From positions 310,001-374,000 of the forward strand of contig NZ_JADQDR010000001.1 of assembly GCF_015694705.1 (NCBI RefSeq): a stretch of 64,000 bases of DNA, in the 5' to 3' direction. The stretch is from Pontibacter rufus (GTDB lineage: Bacteria; Bacteroidota; Bacteroidia; Cytophagales; Hymenobacteraceae). Numbering within the stretch: position 1 is the first letter of the stretch; every line of letters starts with the position of its first letter. Both the position numbers and the translations under genes were made by a program. The notes under the pieces were generated by a model that worked only from the letters and a program-made list of their open reading frames with translations, was not told the DNA's origin and ran no database searches. Positions 50,854 to 59,577 of the stretch are shown piece after piece.

Positions 50854-52701
50854 TTATTCCGTTTGTTCCTGCATATCGGAAATGTGCAGGCTGCCCAGCA
50901 TAGACGTTTTTTTGTGCTGATGCGCCTGCATACGGGTCAGGATGTCGTCCAGGAGCTGGATGGCCTGCACGATGTAAGGCCCCTTGTTCAGCATCACGCA
51001 GTCGGCGCGTTGTGCCATGGCAGCATCCGTTATCTCGGCCCGCGAAGGGCGGCCTTTCTTGGCCAGCGTCTCCAGCACCTGCGTAGCCCATACCACGGGC
51101 AGGTGTGCCGCCTCGCACAGCCACAAAATCTCTTCCTGCACCTCGGCCAGCCGCTGCCAGCCACATTCCACCGCCAGATCGCCGCGCGCAATCATAATGC
51201 CGGCGGGGTAGCTGCGCATAACCGCCAGCAGCAGGTGCGGCAGGTTCCGGAAGGCTTCCTGGGTTTCTATCTTCAGCATGATGGCTGCATTTGTCGCACC
51301 CAATTGCCGGAGTTCCTGTTGCAGCGCCTCCACCATCGCTGTATTGTTTACAAAAGACAACCCCACAATGTCGGCATGTTTGGCTACAAATCGCAGGTCT
51401 TCTTTGTCTTTTTCGGTGAGGCCATGCAGGTGAAGCTCCGTTTCGGGCAGGTTAATGCCGTTGTCGGCCCGCAGCTTGCTGCCTGCATCGCTGGCATACG
51501 TTATCTGTACCAATAGCTGATCAGGGCTCACCTGCAGTACTTTGCCTTCAATTTTACCATCGTTGAACAGGATTGGCTGGCCGGCTTTTACATGTGCAAA
51601 CACTTCCGGCAGCGTACATGAGATGTGAGCAGGCTGCACCACATGGCCCTGTGCATCGAAACGGGCGGGCTCGCCGGGTATAGGAGCTTTGGTGAGCACC
51701 AGGAAATGATCTTTTCTGAGCAGGAGGGGTGGTGTTGCAGCAGGCAACTCACCGACAGCAGCCTTCCGCGATGCAACGGTATCGGTTTTTACTTTCAGCT
51801 GGGTACCCGTTGTGATATAAGAGGTTTTAAGCAGGTGCGCCATCACCCCGTTTGCCTCTTTGTGCACCACCGATAGTTGCCTGCGGCGGCCACGGGTATC
51901 GGTAAAGTATAAAGTATCACCCTGCTGTAGCTGCGCCAGCCAGTCGGCCTCCAGGGGCAGCGTGGCGTCTGCCTGCACGGGCGGCGTTATGCCCGCAGGC
52001 GCGAGCCATACTTTGGCCGGGGCGGTTACCTGCCCCAGCTCGTTTTGCACCGGGCGGATTACCAGCAGGGCTGGTCCTGGTTGCAGCGGGCCTGTACGCA
52101 ACTTTGGCCCCATCAGATCCATCAGGATTTTGCAGGGGAGATTAAGTTCGCGGCTTGCCCGCTGCACATGCTGTACCATTTGTAGCCATACTTCGGGGTG
52201 GTCGTGGGCACAGTTAATGCGGGCGCAGTTCATGCCGGCTTTCATTAGGCGGCACACCAGTTCATAGTCATCGGCCAGGTCTGAAGAGAAAGTAACCATA
52301 ATGCGGGTGCTGCGGCTGCCTGGGGCAGGGCCAAGGAGATCCTGCGTGTGGCTCGCCAGAAGCGCCTGGCTCTCTGAAAAAGAAACAGGCAAGGGTTTTC
52401 CGTTTGGTGCGCAGTCGGCTAAGTGGCACAACTGGTGGCGTACCGCTTCCAGGCTGGTCAGCACATGCGCCTCAGCCCTGCCCAGCGATGAAAGGCCCAG
52501 CTGTGCCAGGCTTTCCTGCAGTTCGCGGATGTCGTGCTGGCGCAAAGCCAGGTAATGCAGCAGGTTCCGGGCACTGTTTCTGAAATTTGGATGCGCTTTT
52601 TCGATAAGTGGCTCAAATTTCTGTTCCAGCTCCAAGGCCTGTTGGTGCAGCTGGTCCAACTGGGCAATCAGCGCTTTGTAATGTTCTTCGTTGTGCGGCA
52701 T
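50854..52701 (-). CDS. Divergent pyruvate-kinase-like protein with N-terminal extension
   Basis: The product has 615 residues. An N-terminal helical extension of about 130 residues precedes a pyruvate-kinase barrel: RSTRIMVTFSSDLADD, AGMNCARINCAHD (canonical proteins have RLNFSHG), ILMDLMGPKLRT (canonical LDTKGPEIRT), IMLKIETQEAF (catalytic Lys kept), GIMIARGDLAVE and VVWATQVLETLAKKGRPSRAEITDAAM. The usual VMLSGETA is VMLNKGPY, and the C-terminal allosteric domain is missing. The retained ARGDL and KIE motifs keep the metal/enolate core, but the lost Ser, Lys and SGETA residues make true pyruvate kinase activity uncertain. A proper housekeeping pyruvate kinase would be expected elsewhere. Confidence 0.85.
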   Translation of the reverse strand: MPHNEEHYKALIAQLDQLHQQALELEQKFEPLIEKAHPNFRNSARNLLHYLALRQHDIRELQESLAQLGLSSLGRAEAHVLTSLEAVRHQLCHLADCAPNGKPLPVSFSESQALLASHTQDLLGPAPGSRSTRIMVTFSSDLADDYELVCRLMKAGMNCARINCAHDHPEVWLQMVQHVQRASRELNLPCKILMDLMGPKLRTGPLQPGPALLVIRPVQNELGQVTAPAKVWLAPAGITPPVQADATLPLEADWLAQLQQGDTLYFTDTRGRRRQLSVVHKEANGVMAHLLKTSYITTGTQLKVKTDTVASRKAAVGELPAATPPLLLRKDHFLVLTKAPIPGEPARFDAQGHVVQPAHISCTLPEVFAHVKAGQPILFNDGKIEGKVLQVSPDQLLVQITYASDAGSKLRADNGINLPETELHLHGLTEKDKEDLRFVAKHADIVGLSFVNNTAMVEALQQELRQLGATNAAIMLKIETQEAFRNLPHLLLAVMRSYPAGIMIARGDLAVECGWQRLAEVQEEILWLCEAAHLPVVWATQVLETLAKKGRPSRAEITDAAMAQRADCVMLNKGPYIVQAIQLLDDILTRMQAHQHKKTSMLGSLHISDMQEQTE

Positions 52702-52944
52702 GGCAATTAACCGGTTTATACTTGTTTATCCTACAGCTATAGCTGCGGGAGCCGTGATGAGGGCGCTACAGGAAAGGTGTAGAATAGCGTCGGCATGGCA
52801 GGCTAATAGCTGCAATTTGCTGAAAGCATTAAAGTTAAGCAAAGGTTAGGCAGGTAAAAGATGCCTGTTGTAAAGAGAAACTAAGAATAGCTGTTCCTGT
52901 CTTCCTTTCTGCTGGTATTCTTCAAGCAAGCCAAAAGGATTCGT

Positions 52945-53490
52945 TCAATCTGCAGCCATGTTGGCTAACCTGGCTACCGTTTTCCAGTTGCGGGTTGTGG
53001 CGGCTACTTTCAGTTTGTTCTCGAAGAACTTGTTAGATAATTTGGTTTCTCCATACTTGTCGGGGCAGTGCAGGAATACTTCTCTGCCGATAATAACAAA
53101 CTGATCGGGTGGAGAGTGGAAGCCTTTTATACTTTCCAGCTTTTCCTGTTCCGGAATTTCATTCAGGAAAGTAACATGCAGTTTCTCCTGGTCAATGCTC
53201 ATATCTTTTAAAAAGGGATTTACAGCAAGTATGTTTTCCATTTCTGCAGCAGTCCGGATGATGACGGGCACGTGGAAGTTATACTTTTCAGCAATGGCGG
53301 CCTCAATTTTTCCGGCAAGCTCCTTTCCGTTACTGCCTTCTGGAGCGGTAAAAACAACATTGCCACTCTGGATGTAAGTGCTGACGTTTTCGAATCCCAG
53401 ATTTTCGAACAGCGCTTTTAAATCAGCCATCAGTATTTTCTTCTGGCCACTTACATTGATGCCCCGCAGAATCGAAATAAAGGTTTCCAT
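52945..53490 (-). CDS. DUF1697-family protein
   Basis: The product has 181 residues, the normal family length. It matches DUF1697: ISILRGINVSGQKKILMADLKALFENLGFENVSTYIQSGNVVF (read in pieces) at the N-terminus, then PVIIRTAAEMENILAVNPF, VTFLNEIP, and LSNKFFENKLKVAATTRNWKTV at the C-terminus. Function unknown. It is the last typical-composition gene before the AT-rich islet. Confidence 0.92.
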   Translation of the reverse strand: METFISILRGINVSGQKKILMADLKALFENLGFENVSTYIQSGNVVFTAPEGSNGKELAGKIEAAIAEKYNFHVPVIIRTAAEMENILAVNPFLKDMSIDQEKLHVTFLNEIPEQEKLESIKGFHSPPDQFVIIGREVFLHCPDKYGETKLSNKFFENKLKVAATTRNWKTVARLANMAAD

Positions 53491-53588
53491 GTGTTTTTAT
53501 AAATGACCAGATAAAATCAAATAGTTAAAATTAATATGTAATTACCTGAAAGGAACACATCAGATGATATCAAGAAGTCTGCTTCACC

Positions 53589-53795
53589 TTAATACTTCTT
53601 GAGTTTATCCTTTGAAAGAATAAACATCCCACAGTGTTTCTTTGAATTGACACATACAGGATTTTCAATACTTATTATGTCAACCACATAAAATGATTTA
53701 TAATTTTCTTCTCCTTTATAGTTGATGTCATACTGCTGTTGGTTGCATGAGGTCAATGAAAGAATAGCAAACAGAAGAATCCATATGTTTCCCAT
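53589..53795 (-). CDS. Small hypothetical lipoprotein in AT-rich islet
   Basis: The product has 68 residues: signal MGNIWILLFAILSLTSC (Cys17), then a short polar, beta-type region (NYKGEENYKSFYVVDIISI) ending DKLKKY. I do not recognise it. It is AT-rich like the ApeA-type gene and lies on the same strand, 113 bases from it. It could be an accessory passenger, or the remains of a longer gene. Confidence 0.55.
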   Translation of the reverse strand: MGNIWILLFAILSLTSCNQQQYDINYKGEENYKSFYVVDIISIENPVCVNSKKHCGMFILSKDKLKKY

Positions 53796-53832
53796 TTTAC
53801 GATTCCTCTCGATTTCATATATTACAATTTAT

Positions 53833-53906
53833 GGCTAACGGTTCGTATAGGCAATGGGTGAAGCATAAGCTGAACATAATGCTTGTGTCTTGTTATAGGC
53901 AGGCTT
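53833..53906 (-). other. attC-like recombination site candidate
   Basis: On the minus strand the 74 bases run from an inverse-core-like GCCTATAAC to a core-like GTTAGCC. An inner stem AAGCAT/ATGCTT (53861-53866, 53879-53884) lies between them. Core sites of integrons fit GTTRRRY, and GTTAGCC deviates at one position. The sequence AAGCCTGCCTATAAC is complementary at 14 of 15 positions to the sequence at the far side of the ApeA-type gene (55358-55372), as expected for the two ends of one gene cassette. No integrase is present here. Confidence 0.4.
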
Positions 53907-55371
53907 TTTATTTTTTCTCTTCTCTCCAGTTAGTTAGGTGATTAAAAAGAATCCATTTAAGTTTATCTAAAGATAGAGCTAGCTTATCTTTGGGAAGACC
54001 AATTTCTTCTAAAAATGAGCAAACAAGTAAAATTTTTAACCTTTCTGAAAGATAAAATAACTCAGTACCTTTTAAAGCTTTTTTCTTACCATCATTAGAG
54101 TAGTGAGTGTAATAATTCCTAGAATTCTTAACATTAAGAACGAATTGCTCCTTAGCTCCTAAAATTTGATCTAGTATTTCATTAGAGTATTTCTCGGTAA
54201 GTTCTGTTAATCTAGCGTGAAGATTTAGATTATTGCCAAAGTTGAATTGGTCTTTTAGCCAACCATGATATTGGATAGGAGAAACTTTTAATATTTCTTC
54301 TTTCATGCTTTTATACTCAGGCTTTGGAATTCTTGTATGATTATGAATTCTTGCATGAAAAGTTTCCGCTGACTGAGCTAAATTTAAGAAGGTGTTCTCA
54401 GTAAAGCGATTGCCATTATAAAATTGCTCAAAAACTAAATTAAAAGCAGGTTCAAGTAATTCATATTTAGCAAACCAATTTTTTATGATTACTGGAAAAT
54501 TTTCTTTAATTCTTTTATAGCTAAATATCATTTCAAAGTCTAGTTTCAACTTTTCATGCTCTTTGAAATTTGATATTGCGAAGTAAAGCTTTATGTCTTT
54601 TTTATATGTTTTCCCGTCTCCATAATCATTTTTATGCTTTTCTCCACTTAAAGTAATAGATATTGGAAACGTACTGCGGTATAATGCTAGGATAAGAAAA
54701 TTCTGGAAACTGAGTATATATTTTAATAAGTCGCCAATAGATTTTTCAGTCTTAGTCTCAGCTTGAAACTGAACCCTTTGCGTTATGTTGACAGTTTTTT
54801 GGTAACGTGAAATCCCTGGATGGTTTGCTGTAAAATTGAACCTCCCGTTGGTTTCTTTGTCAATTTGAAACTTGATTGGTTCTGGTAGCTTATATTCTAC
54901 ATTAATTTTATAACGATTATTGTCACTGAAATCTGTTGGATGGTTTACGAAACCACTAATACCTATCCATTCATCAAGGTTAAATATCTCACTTGATATT
55001 TTGTTGAATATTAAATCATCTGGTGAGTTAACATGTAAGCCGATAAGAATATATCCTATTGAATATGAAACAGAAGGTTTACCTGACTCACCGCCTTTTA
55101 CAAGAGTAGTACCACCTGATTTGGTCATGTAACAATCAGATAAGGTTATTTGCTTGCTGTCAGAAGATAAACCTAATATTACATCTTGGTCTTTAAAACC
55201 TGGGAAAAAACCTTCACCATATAAGCTACCATATAGTTCTAAATCTGCCCCTTCTGTTGGATGAAATTTTAATGTTCCATGAACTCTGTAGGTAGGACTT
55301 GATGGTAGGAACCACTCTCCTTTGATAGTAAAATCTTTTATCATGCTTTTTCCTTTTAAGCTTGCCTATAA
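53839..55371 (-). mobile_element. Putative integron-type gene cassette carrying an ApeA-type gene
   Basis: A single AT-rich gene is bounded by GTTATAGGCAGGCTT (53892-53906) just beyond its stop and AAGCTTGCCTATAAC (55358-55372) just before its start, complementary at 14 of 15 positions. In integron cassettes the first bases are complementary to the inverse core of the cassette's own attC, which is the pattern here. Three sampled 60-base lines of the gene have 28-32% G+C, against roughly 50% around it. The AAGTATA heptamer that is frequent elsewhere is absent. Both points indicate recent acquisition. Confidence 0.45.
53908..55344 (-). CDS. ApeA-type HEPN anti-phage protein
   Basis: The product has 478 residues. 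The N-terminal half is beta-rich (GEWFLPSSPTYRVHGTLKF, ADLELYGSLYG, WIGISGF), as in the ApeA N-terminal domain 1. The C-terminal part is helical (FEQFYNGNRFTENTFLNLAQSAE…LTELTEKYSNEILDQ). It contains the HEPN RNase signature Rx4H as RNYYTH in VKNSRNYYTHYSN, followed by LKGTELFYLSERLKILLVCSFL. ApeA proteins have been reported as single-gene, abortive-type phage defence HEPN nucleases. An RBS-like AAGGAAAAA lies before the ATG. Strong AT bias and cassette-like ends indicate horizontal transfer. Assignment rests on domain pattern only. Confidence 0.82.
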   Translation of the reverse strand: MIKDFTIKGEWFLPSSPTYRVHGTLKFHPTEGADLELYGSLYGEGFFPGFKDQDVILGLSSDSKQITLSDCYMTKSGGTTLVKGGESGKPSVSYSIGYILIGLHVNSPDDLIFNKISSEIFNLDEWIGISGFVNHPTDFSDNNRYKINVEYKLPEPIKFQIDKETNGRFNFTANHPGISRYQKTVNITQRVQFQAETKTEKSIGDLLKYILSFQNFLILALYRSTFPISITLSGEKHKNDYGDGKTYKKDIKLYFAISNFKEHEKLKLDFEMIFSYKRIKENFPVIIKNWFAKYELLEPAFNLVFEQFYNGNRFTENTFLNLAQSAETFHARIHNHTRIPKPEYKSMKEEILKVSPIQYHGWLKDQFNFGNNLNLHARLTELTEKYSNEILDQILGAKEQFVLNVKNSRNYYTHYSNDGKKKALKGTELFYLSERLKILLVCSFLEEIGLPKDKLALSLDKLKWILFNHLTNWREEKK

Positions 55372-55557
55372 CTACCAACTAGCAGGAACTACTCCTGCTA
55401 TACTCCTAAATCAGCTGGCTAAGAGGAATAGCCTTACACATATTGCAATATATAAATTAAAATGAATGCTTATACAGCTTAAACCGGCTGTAGCTTAATT
55501 TCTGTCTCTCTCCCAAAAATTTCCGAACTTTGCACAAACCTACGGCCTCAAAACCTC

Positions 55558-56190
55558 ATGCAACGACCGCTTAAGCTAATTATATTTGCCGGCATCGCGC
55601 TGGTGCTTTTTTATTTTTTGAAGGATACCATCTTCAACGACGACAACTACATCAAACCGCTGCTGCAGGAGCGCGAGAACAAAGAGCTTTCGTTCCGGAG
55701 CCGCGAGAATTCTCCGTTTACGGAGGAAGGCCGCCTGGCTTTTAAGAAGCTAAATTACTACGAACCTAAGCTCGATTACCGCATCAGGGCGGAGGTAAAA
55801 GAACTGCCGCAGCAGGATACCGTGCAGATGAAGATGAACAACGGTACCGCCGAGTCATACCTGCGCTATGCAGAGGCCACTTTTGAACTGGAGGGGCAGC
55901 CGCAGCGCCTGATTCTGTTTAAGCGCCTGAGCGGCGAGAAGCAGGACGAACTGTTTGTGCCCTTTACCGACAAAACCAACGGCTTCGAGACTTATGGGGG
56001 CGGCCGCTACATGGATGTGCCTTATGAGGAGGGAGACGAAACGGTTATGCTGGATTTTAACCGCGCCTACAGCCCTTACTGCAACTATAACCCCGATTAC
56101 GTGTGCCCGGTGCCGCCGCCCGATAATCGCCTGACCGTGGCTGTGCCGGCAGGGGAGAAAACATATGAGGAGGCGCAGAAGGCCGGGTAA
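55558..56190 (+). CDS. DUF1684-family protein, N-terminally anchored
   Basis: The product has 210 residues. An N-terminal hydrophobic anchor (LIIFAGIALVLFYFL) precedes the DUF1684 core: ENSPFTEEGRLAFKKLNYYEP, LFVPFTDKTNGFETYGGGRYMDVP (in two parts), VMLDFNRAYSPYCNYNPDYVCPVPPPDNRL (in parts) and AGEKTY. The conserved Cys-Pro and Asn-Arg-Ala-Tyr blocks are intact. The function is unknown. It marks the return to the normal base composition after the AT-rich islet. Confidence 0.92.
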   Translation: MQRPLKLIIFAGIALVLFYFLKDTIFNDDNYIKPLLQERENKELSFRSRENSPFTEEGRLAFKKLNYYEPKLDYRIRAEVKELPQQDTVQMKMNNGTAESYLRYAEATFELEGQPQRLILFKRLSGEKQDELFVPFTDKTNGFETYGGGRYMDVPYEEGDETVMLDFNRAYSPYCNYNPDYVCPVPPPDNRLTVAVPAGEKTYEEAQKAG

Positions 56191-56325
56191 GGAACTTTGG
56201 AAAAGGATTAGCAGGAAAAGGTCTTTAGGACAAAAGACAAAGGAATCAACTCACCTGCTCTCCCATATGTTCATAATTCGGAACTCGTAATCCGTAATTC
56301 GTAATTCCTATAACGGAATTATGTT

Positions 56326-56333
56326 TAATTTTG
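56326..56333 (+). promoter_or_regulatory. Putative Bacteroidota -7 promoter element for pheT
   Basis: TAATTTTG fits the TAnnTTTG consensus and lies 52 bases before the pheT ATG. No good -33 TTTG was found at the usual spacing; a run of short AATTCGTAATTC-type repeats occupies the upstream bases. Confidence 0.35.
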
Positions 56334-56385
56334 AAGACTTAGGCCGCTGTAGCGAAGCCATACTCTAAAAACAGATAAGAACAAC

Positions 56386-58797
56386 ATGCTGATTTCATTT
56401 GACTGGCTGAAACAACTCATAAACATAGATAAATCCGCAGAGGAGACAGGCGCATTGCTCACCGATGCAGGACTGGAAGTAGAGGGTATCCATACTTTTG
56501 AGGCGGTGCCCGGTGGCCTGGAGGGCATTGTATTGGGCGAGGTGCTAACCTGCCAACAACATCCCGACGCGGATCGCCTGCGCATCACCACTGTAGATAT
56601 CGGCACAGACACGCCCAGCCAGATTGTGTGCGGTGCGCCCAACGTAGCGGCCGGGCAGCGCGTGGTAGTGGCTACTGTTAACAGCACCCTGTATCCTACA
56701 GGCGGCGAGCCTTTCAAAATCAAGAAGTCCAAGATCCGGGGAGCGGTGTCCGAAGGTATGATTTGTGCCGAGGACGAGATTGGCCTAGGTGCCTCGCATG
56801 CCGGCATTATGGTGCTGGACACAGATTTACCCAACGGAACGCCTGCCGCCCAGTTTTTTGGTTTAGGTTCTGATAAGGTTTTTGAAATTGGCCTGACGCC
56901 GAACCGCGCCGATGCGGCCTCGCACTTCGGCGTAGCCCGCGACCTGCAGGCGCTCACCGATGCCAAAGCGGTGCTGCCCTCTGTAGAGGAATTTGAAGTG
57001 AATAATACCTCCAGAAGTATAAGTGTGGAGGTGGAAAATACTGCTGCCTGTCCGCGCTATGCGGGCGTAACGGTAACGGGTATAAAAGTGGGGCCGTCGC
57101 CGGAATGGATGCAGCGGCGCCTGCGCGCCATCGGCCTCTCACCCATAAACAACGTGGTGGATGTGACCAATTACGTGCTGCACGAACTGGGCCAGCCGCT
57201 CCACGCCTTTGATGCAGACAAGATAAAAGGCGATAAGATTATAGTAAAGACAGTAGCCGAAGGTACTACTTTCAAAACACTGGATGGTGTGGAACGCAAA
57301 CTGCAGGCAACCGATCTGATGATTTGCAACGCGGAGGAGCCAATGGCCATCGGCGGCGTGTTCGGCGGAGTAGAATCCGGTGTGTCAAACGAAACCACGA
57401 GCATCTTTATCGAAAGCGCCTATTTCTCGCCGGACTGGGTGCGCCGCACAGGTATGGCGCATGGCCTGAAAACCGATGCTTCTTTCCGCTTCGAGCGTGG
57501 TACCGATCCGAACATGGTGCTGACAGCCCTGAAGCGTGCGGCGCTGCTGGTGCAGGAAGTTGCCGGGGGCGAGGTGTCATCCGACATTATAGACGTATAC
57601 CCGGACCCTGTTCAGAACCACGAAGTGGAACTAAGTATAGCGCGTGCCCACAAGTTGATTGGACAATACATCGGCGTGGAGCGCATCAAAACTATACTGA
57701 CGGATTTGGGCATTCAGGTTACAGGCGAAAGCGATACGCATTTGTCTTTGTCGGTGCCGCCATTTAAGGTGGACGTAACGCGCGAGGCAGACGTGATAGA
57801 GGAGATCCTGCGCATCTATGGCTTCAATAACATTGCCGTGGGTGAGCACATGTCGTCTACGTTTCTGGCCAACTTCCCGCGCCCGAATCCGGAAGACATC
57901 ACCGATACCATCATGGATTACATTGCCGACAACGGCTTTCATGAGATCATCACCAACTCTATTACCAATTCCGGTTATTATACTTCGGCAGGAGAAGCGG
58001 ACGGGTTGGTACAGGTCGTGAACTACAACTCCGAGGATTTGGATGTGCTGCGCAAAAGTATGGTGTTCTCGGGATTGGAGGTGCTGCGCCGCAACATCAA
58101 CCGCCGCCAGCGCGACCTGAAGCTGTTTGAACTAGGTAAAGTATACACGCAGCAGGAAGGCGCCTATGAAGAGAGCCGCAGGCTGGTGTTATACATGGCC
58201 GGCAACGTAGCCGCCGAAAGCTGGAAACAACCGGGTATGAAAGCTGCTTTCCATGATTTGGCCGGCGTGGTGCAGAACGTACTGCGCAAACTAAACGCAG
58301 CTGATTTTGAGGTGCAGCCACTGGAGCCGAACAGCTACCTGAAGCAGGGGATTGCCTATACCAAGAATGGCACCGTGCTTGCCGAACTTGGTCCGCTGGA
58401 TGCTGCGGTGGCGCGCCGGATGGAGGTGAAGGAGCAGGTATGGTACGCCGAACTGAACTGGGATTACCTGCTGAAGAAGTATAAAGACAAGCTGGTGGCC
58501 GAAGAGCTGCCGAAATTCCCGGAGGTGCGCCGCGATTTGTCGCTGGTGCTGGATAAAAACATTACCTTCGACCAGGTTAAACAAATTGCTTTCCGTACCG
58601 AGCGCAAGCTGCTGCAGGGCGTAAACGTGTTTGATGTGTACGAGGGCGACAAGATTGATGCAGGTAAGAAAGCCTACGCGCTCAGCTTCACGTTGCTGGA
58701 CAAACAGCAAACCCTGACCGATAAGGTGATCGACAGTACTATGAACCGCCTGATGCAGCAATTCGAAAAACAATTGGGAGCTTTTATACGCAAATAA
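56386..58797 (+). CDS. pheT: Phenylalanine-tRNA ligase beta subunit
   Basis: The product has 803 residues, the usual bacterial length. A tRNA-binding OB domain lies at about 40-155 (VLGEVLTCQQHPDADRLRI, QIVCGAPNVAAGQRVVVA). B3/B4 follows from about 210-370 (YAGVTVTGI, RAIGLSPINNVVDVTNYVL, IGGVFGG, TDASFRFERGTDP). B5 lies at about 405-475. A catalytic-like core and a C-terminal FDX-ACB domain (FPEVRRDLSLVLD and the rest) complete it. It pairs with PheS, encoded elsewhere, to charge tRNA-Phe. It is followed after four bases by a coiled-coil gene, then zapA and rny. Confidence 0.97.
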   Translation: MLISFDWLKQLINIDKSAEETGALLTDAGLEVEGIHTFEAVPGGLEGIVLGEVLTCQQHPDADRLRITTVDIGTDTPSQIVCGAPNVAAGQRVVVATVNSTLYPTGGEPFKIKKSKIRGAVSEGMICAEDEIGLGASHAGIMVLDTDLPNGTPAAQFFGLGSDKVFEIGLTPNRADAASHFGVARDLQALTDAKAVLPSVEEFEVNNTSRSISVEVENTAACPRYAGVTVTGIKVGPSPEWMQRRLRAIGLSPINNVVDVTNYVLHELGQPLHAFDADKIKGDKIIVKTVAEGTTFKTLDGVERKLQATDLMICNAEEPMAIGGVFGGVESGVSNETTSIFIESAYFSPDWVRRTGMAHGLKTDASFRFERGTDPNMVLTALKRAALLVQEVAGGEVSSDIIDVYPDPVQNHEVELSIARAHKLIGQYIGVERIKTILTDLGIQVTGESDTHLSLSVPPFKVDVTREADVIEEILRIYGFNNIAVGEHMSSTFLANFPRPNPEDITDTIMDYIADNGFHEIITNSITNSGYYTSAGEADGLVQVVNYNSEDLDVLRKSMVFSGLEVLRRNINRRQRDLKLFELGKVYTQQEGAYEESRRLVLYMAGNVAAESWKQPGMKAAFHDLAGVVQNVLRKLNAADFEVQPLEPNSYLKQGIAYTKNGTVLAELGPLDAAVARRMEVKEQVWYAELNWDYLLKKYKDKLVAEELPKFPEVRRDLSLVLDKNITFDQVKQIAFRTERKLLQGVNVFDVYEGDKIDAGKKAYALSFTLLDKQQTLTDKVIDSTMNRLMQQFEKQLGAFIRK

Positions 58798-58801
58798 TGT
58801 T

Positions 58802-59098
58802 ATGCCACAGGAAAAGCAACTACAACAACTCCAGCATATTGAAGATAAGCTGCGCCGGGTTTTAAACCGCTATGCCGATGTGCAACAGCGCCTTGCCCGG
58901 GCCCAGCAGGAGATACAGACCCTGGAAGAACAGGTCGCGGAAAAGGAGCAGCAAATAAAAAATTTTCAAAATCAGGAGAATATTGTTAAAATTGTAGACG
59001 CGATGGCAGGAAACCCTGCAAATTCGACAGAGTTAAAGCTCAAACTAAACGAATACATAAGAGAAATTGATAAGTGTATTGCTTACCTGCAGGACTAA
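58802..59098 (+). CDS. Small coiled-coil protein, ZapB-like
   Basis: The product has 98 residues, nearly all heptad-type coiled coil (LEEQVAEKEQQIKNFQN and neighbours), with a C-terminal LKLKLNEYIREIDKCIAYL segment. It starts four bases after pheT and lies directly before zapA, so a role in Z-ring assembly like ZapB is plausible from position and shape only. I know this gene order as common in Bacteroidota. Confidence 0.8.
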   Translation: MPQEKQLQQLQHIEDKLRRVLNRYADVQQRLARAQQEIQTLEEQVAEKEQQIKNFQNQENIVKIVDAMAGNPANSTELKLKLNEYIREIDKCIAYLQD

Positions 59099-59172
59099 AG
59101 CTGAAGTATGAGCGGCCGCGAGGGCCGGGAAACAGCAGAAGCCGGATGAACCTGACATAACCTACGCAACGG

Positions 59173-59460
59173 ATGAGTGAATTAGCTATCAAGATTCGCA
59201 TTGCGGAACGCGAGTATCCGATGCGGGTGAAGGAAGAGGAGGAAGAAAGGCTGCGGGTGGTTGGGAAACTGCTGAACGAGCGCCTGCGCTTCTTTAAAGA
59301 CCAGTTTGGGATACAGGAAAAACAGGATTTGCTCGCCATGGTGGCCTTCGAGACTATGGTAGACAAGCTGAAGCTGGAGGATGAAAGGAATGATCATCAA
59401 ACCAGTATAGACCAAAAGCTCAACCTACTCGACGAACTCTTATCGTCGGCCAGTAAATAA
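59173..59460 (+). CDS. zapA: Cell division protein ZapA
   Basis: The product has 95 residues. The N-terminal SELAIKIRIAEREYPMRVKEEEEERL and the later QDLLAMVAFETMVDKLKLED match ZapA, which binds FtsZ and cross-links protofilaments. The C-terminal half is coiled coil. It lies 75 bases after the coiled-coil gene and 118 bases before rny. Confidence 0.93.
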   Translation: MSELAIKIRIAEREYPMRVKEEEEERLRVVGKLLNERLRFFKDQFGIQEKQDLLAMVAFETMVDKLKLEDERNDHQTSIDQKLNLLDELLSSASK

Positions 59461-59577
59461 GCATTGGCGGCCTGCTGCGGCCATTCCATAGCTTATACTT
59501 CGTTTAGGCACATAAGCCACACTTTGTTATTTGCAGGCACTACCAGGCGTTTTTATAAACCATAAAAGCTACTAGTT

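Noticed and set aside
53491-53588. A second attC-like site beyond the small lipoprotein gene
   Set aside because: No inverse core complementary to TTAGCC was found there, so a second cassette is not supported.
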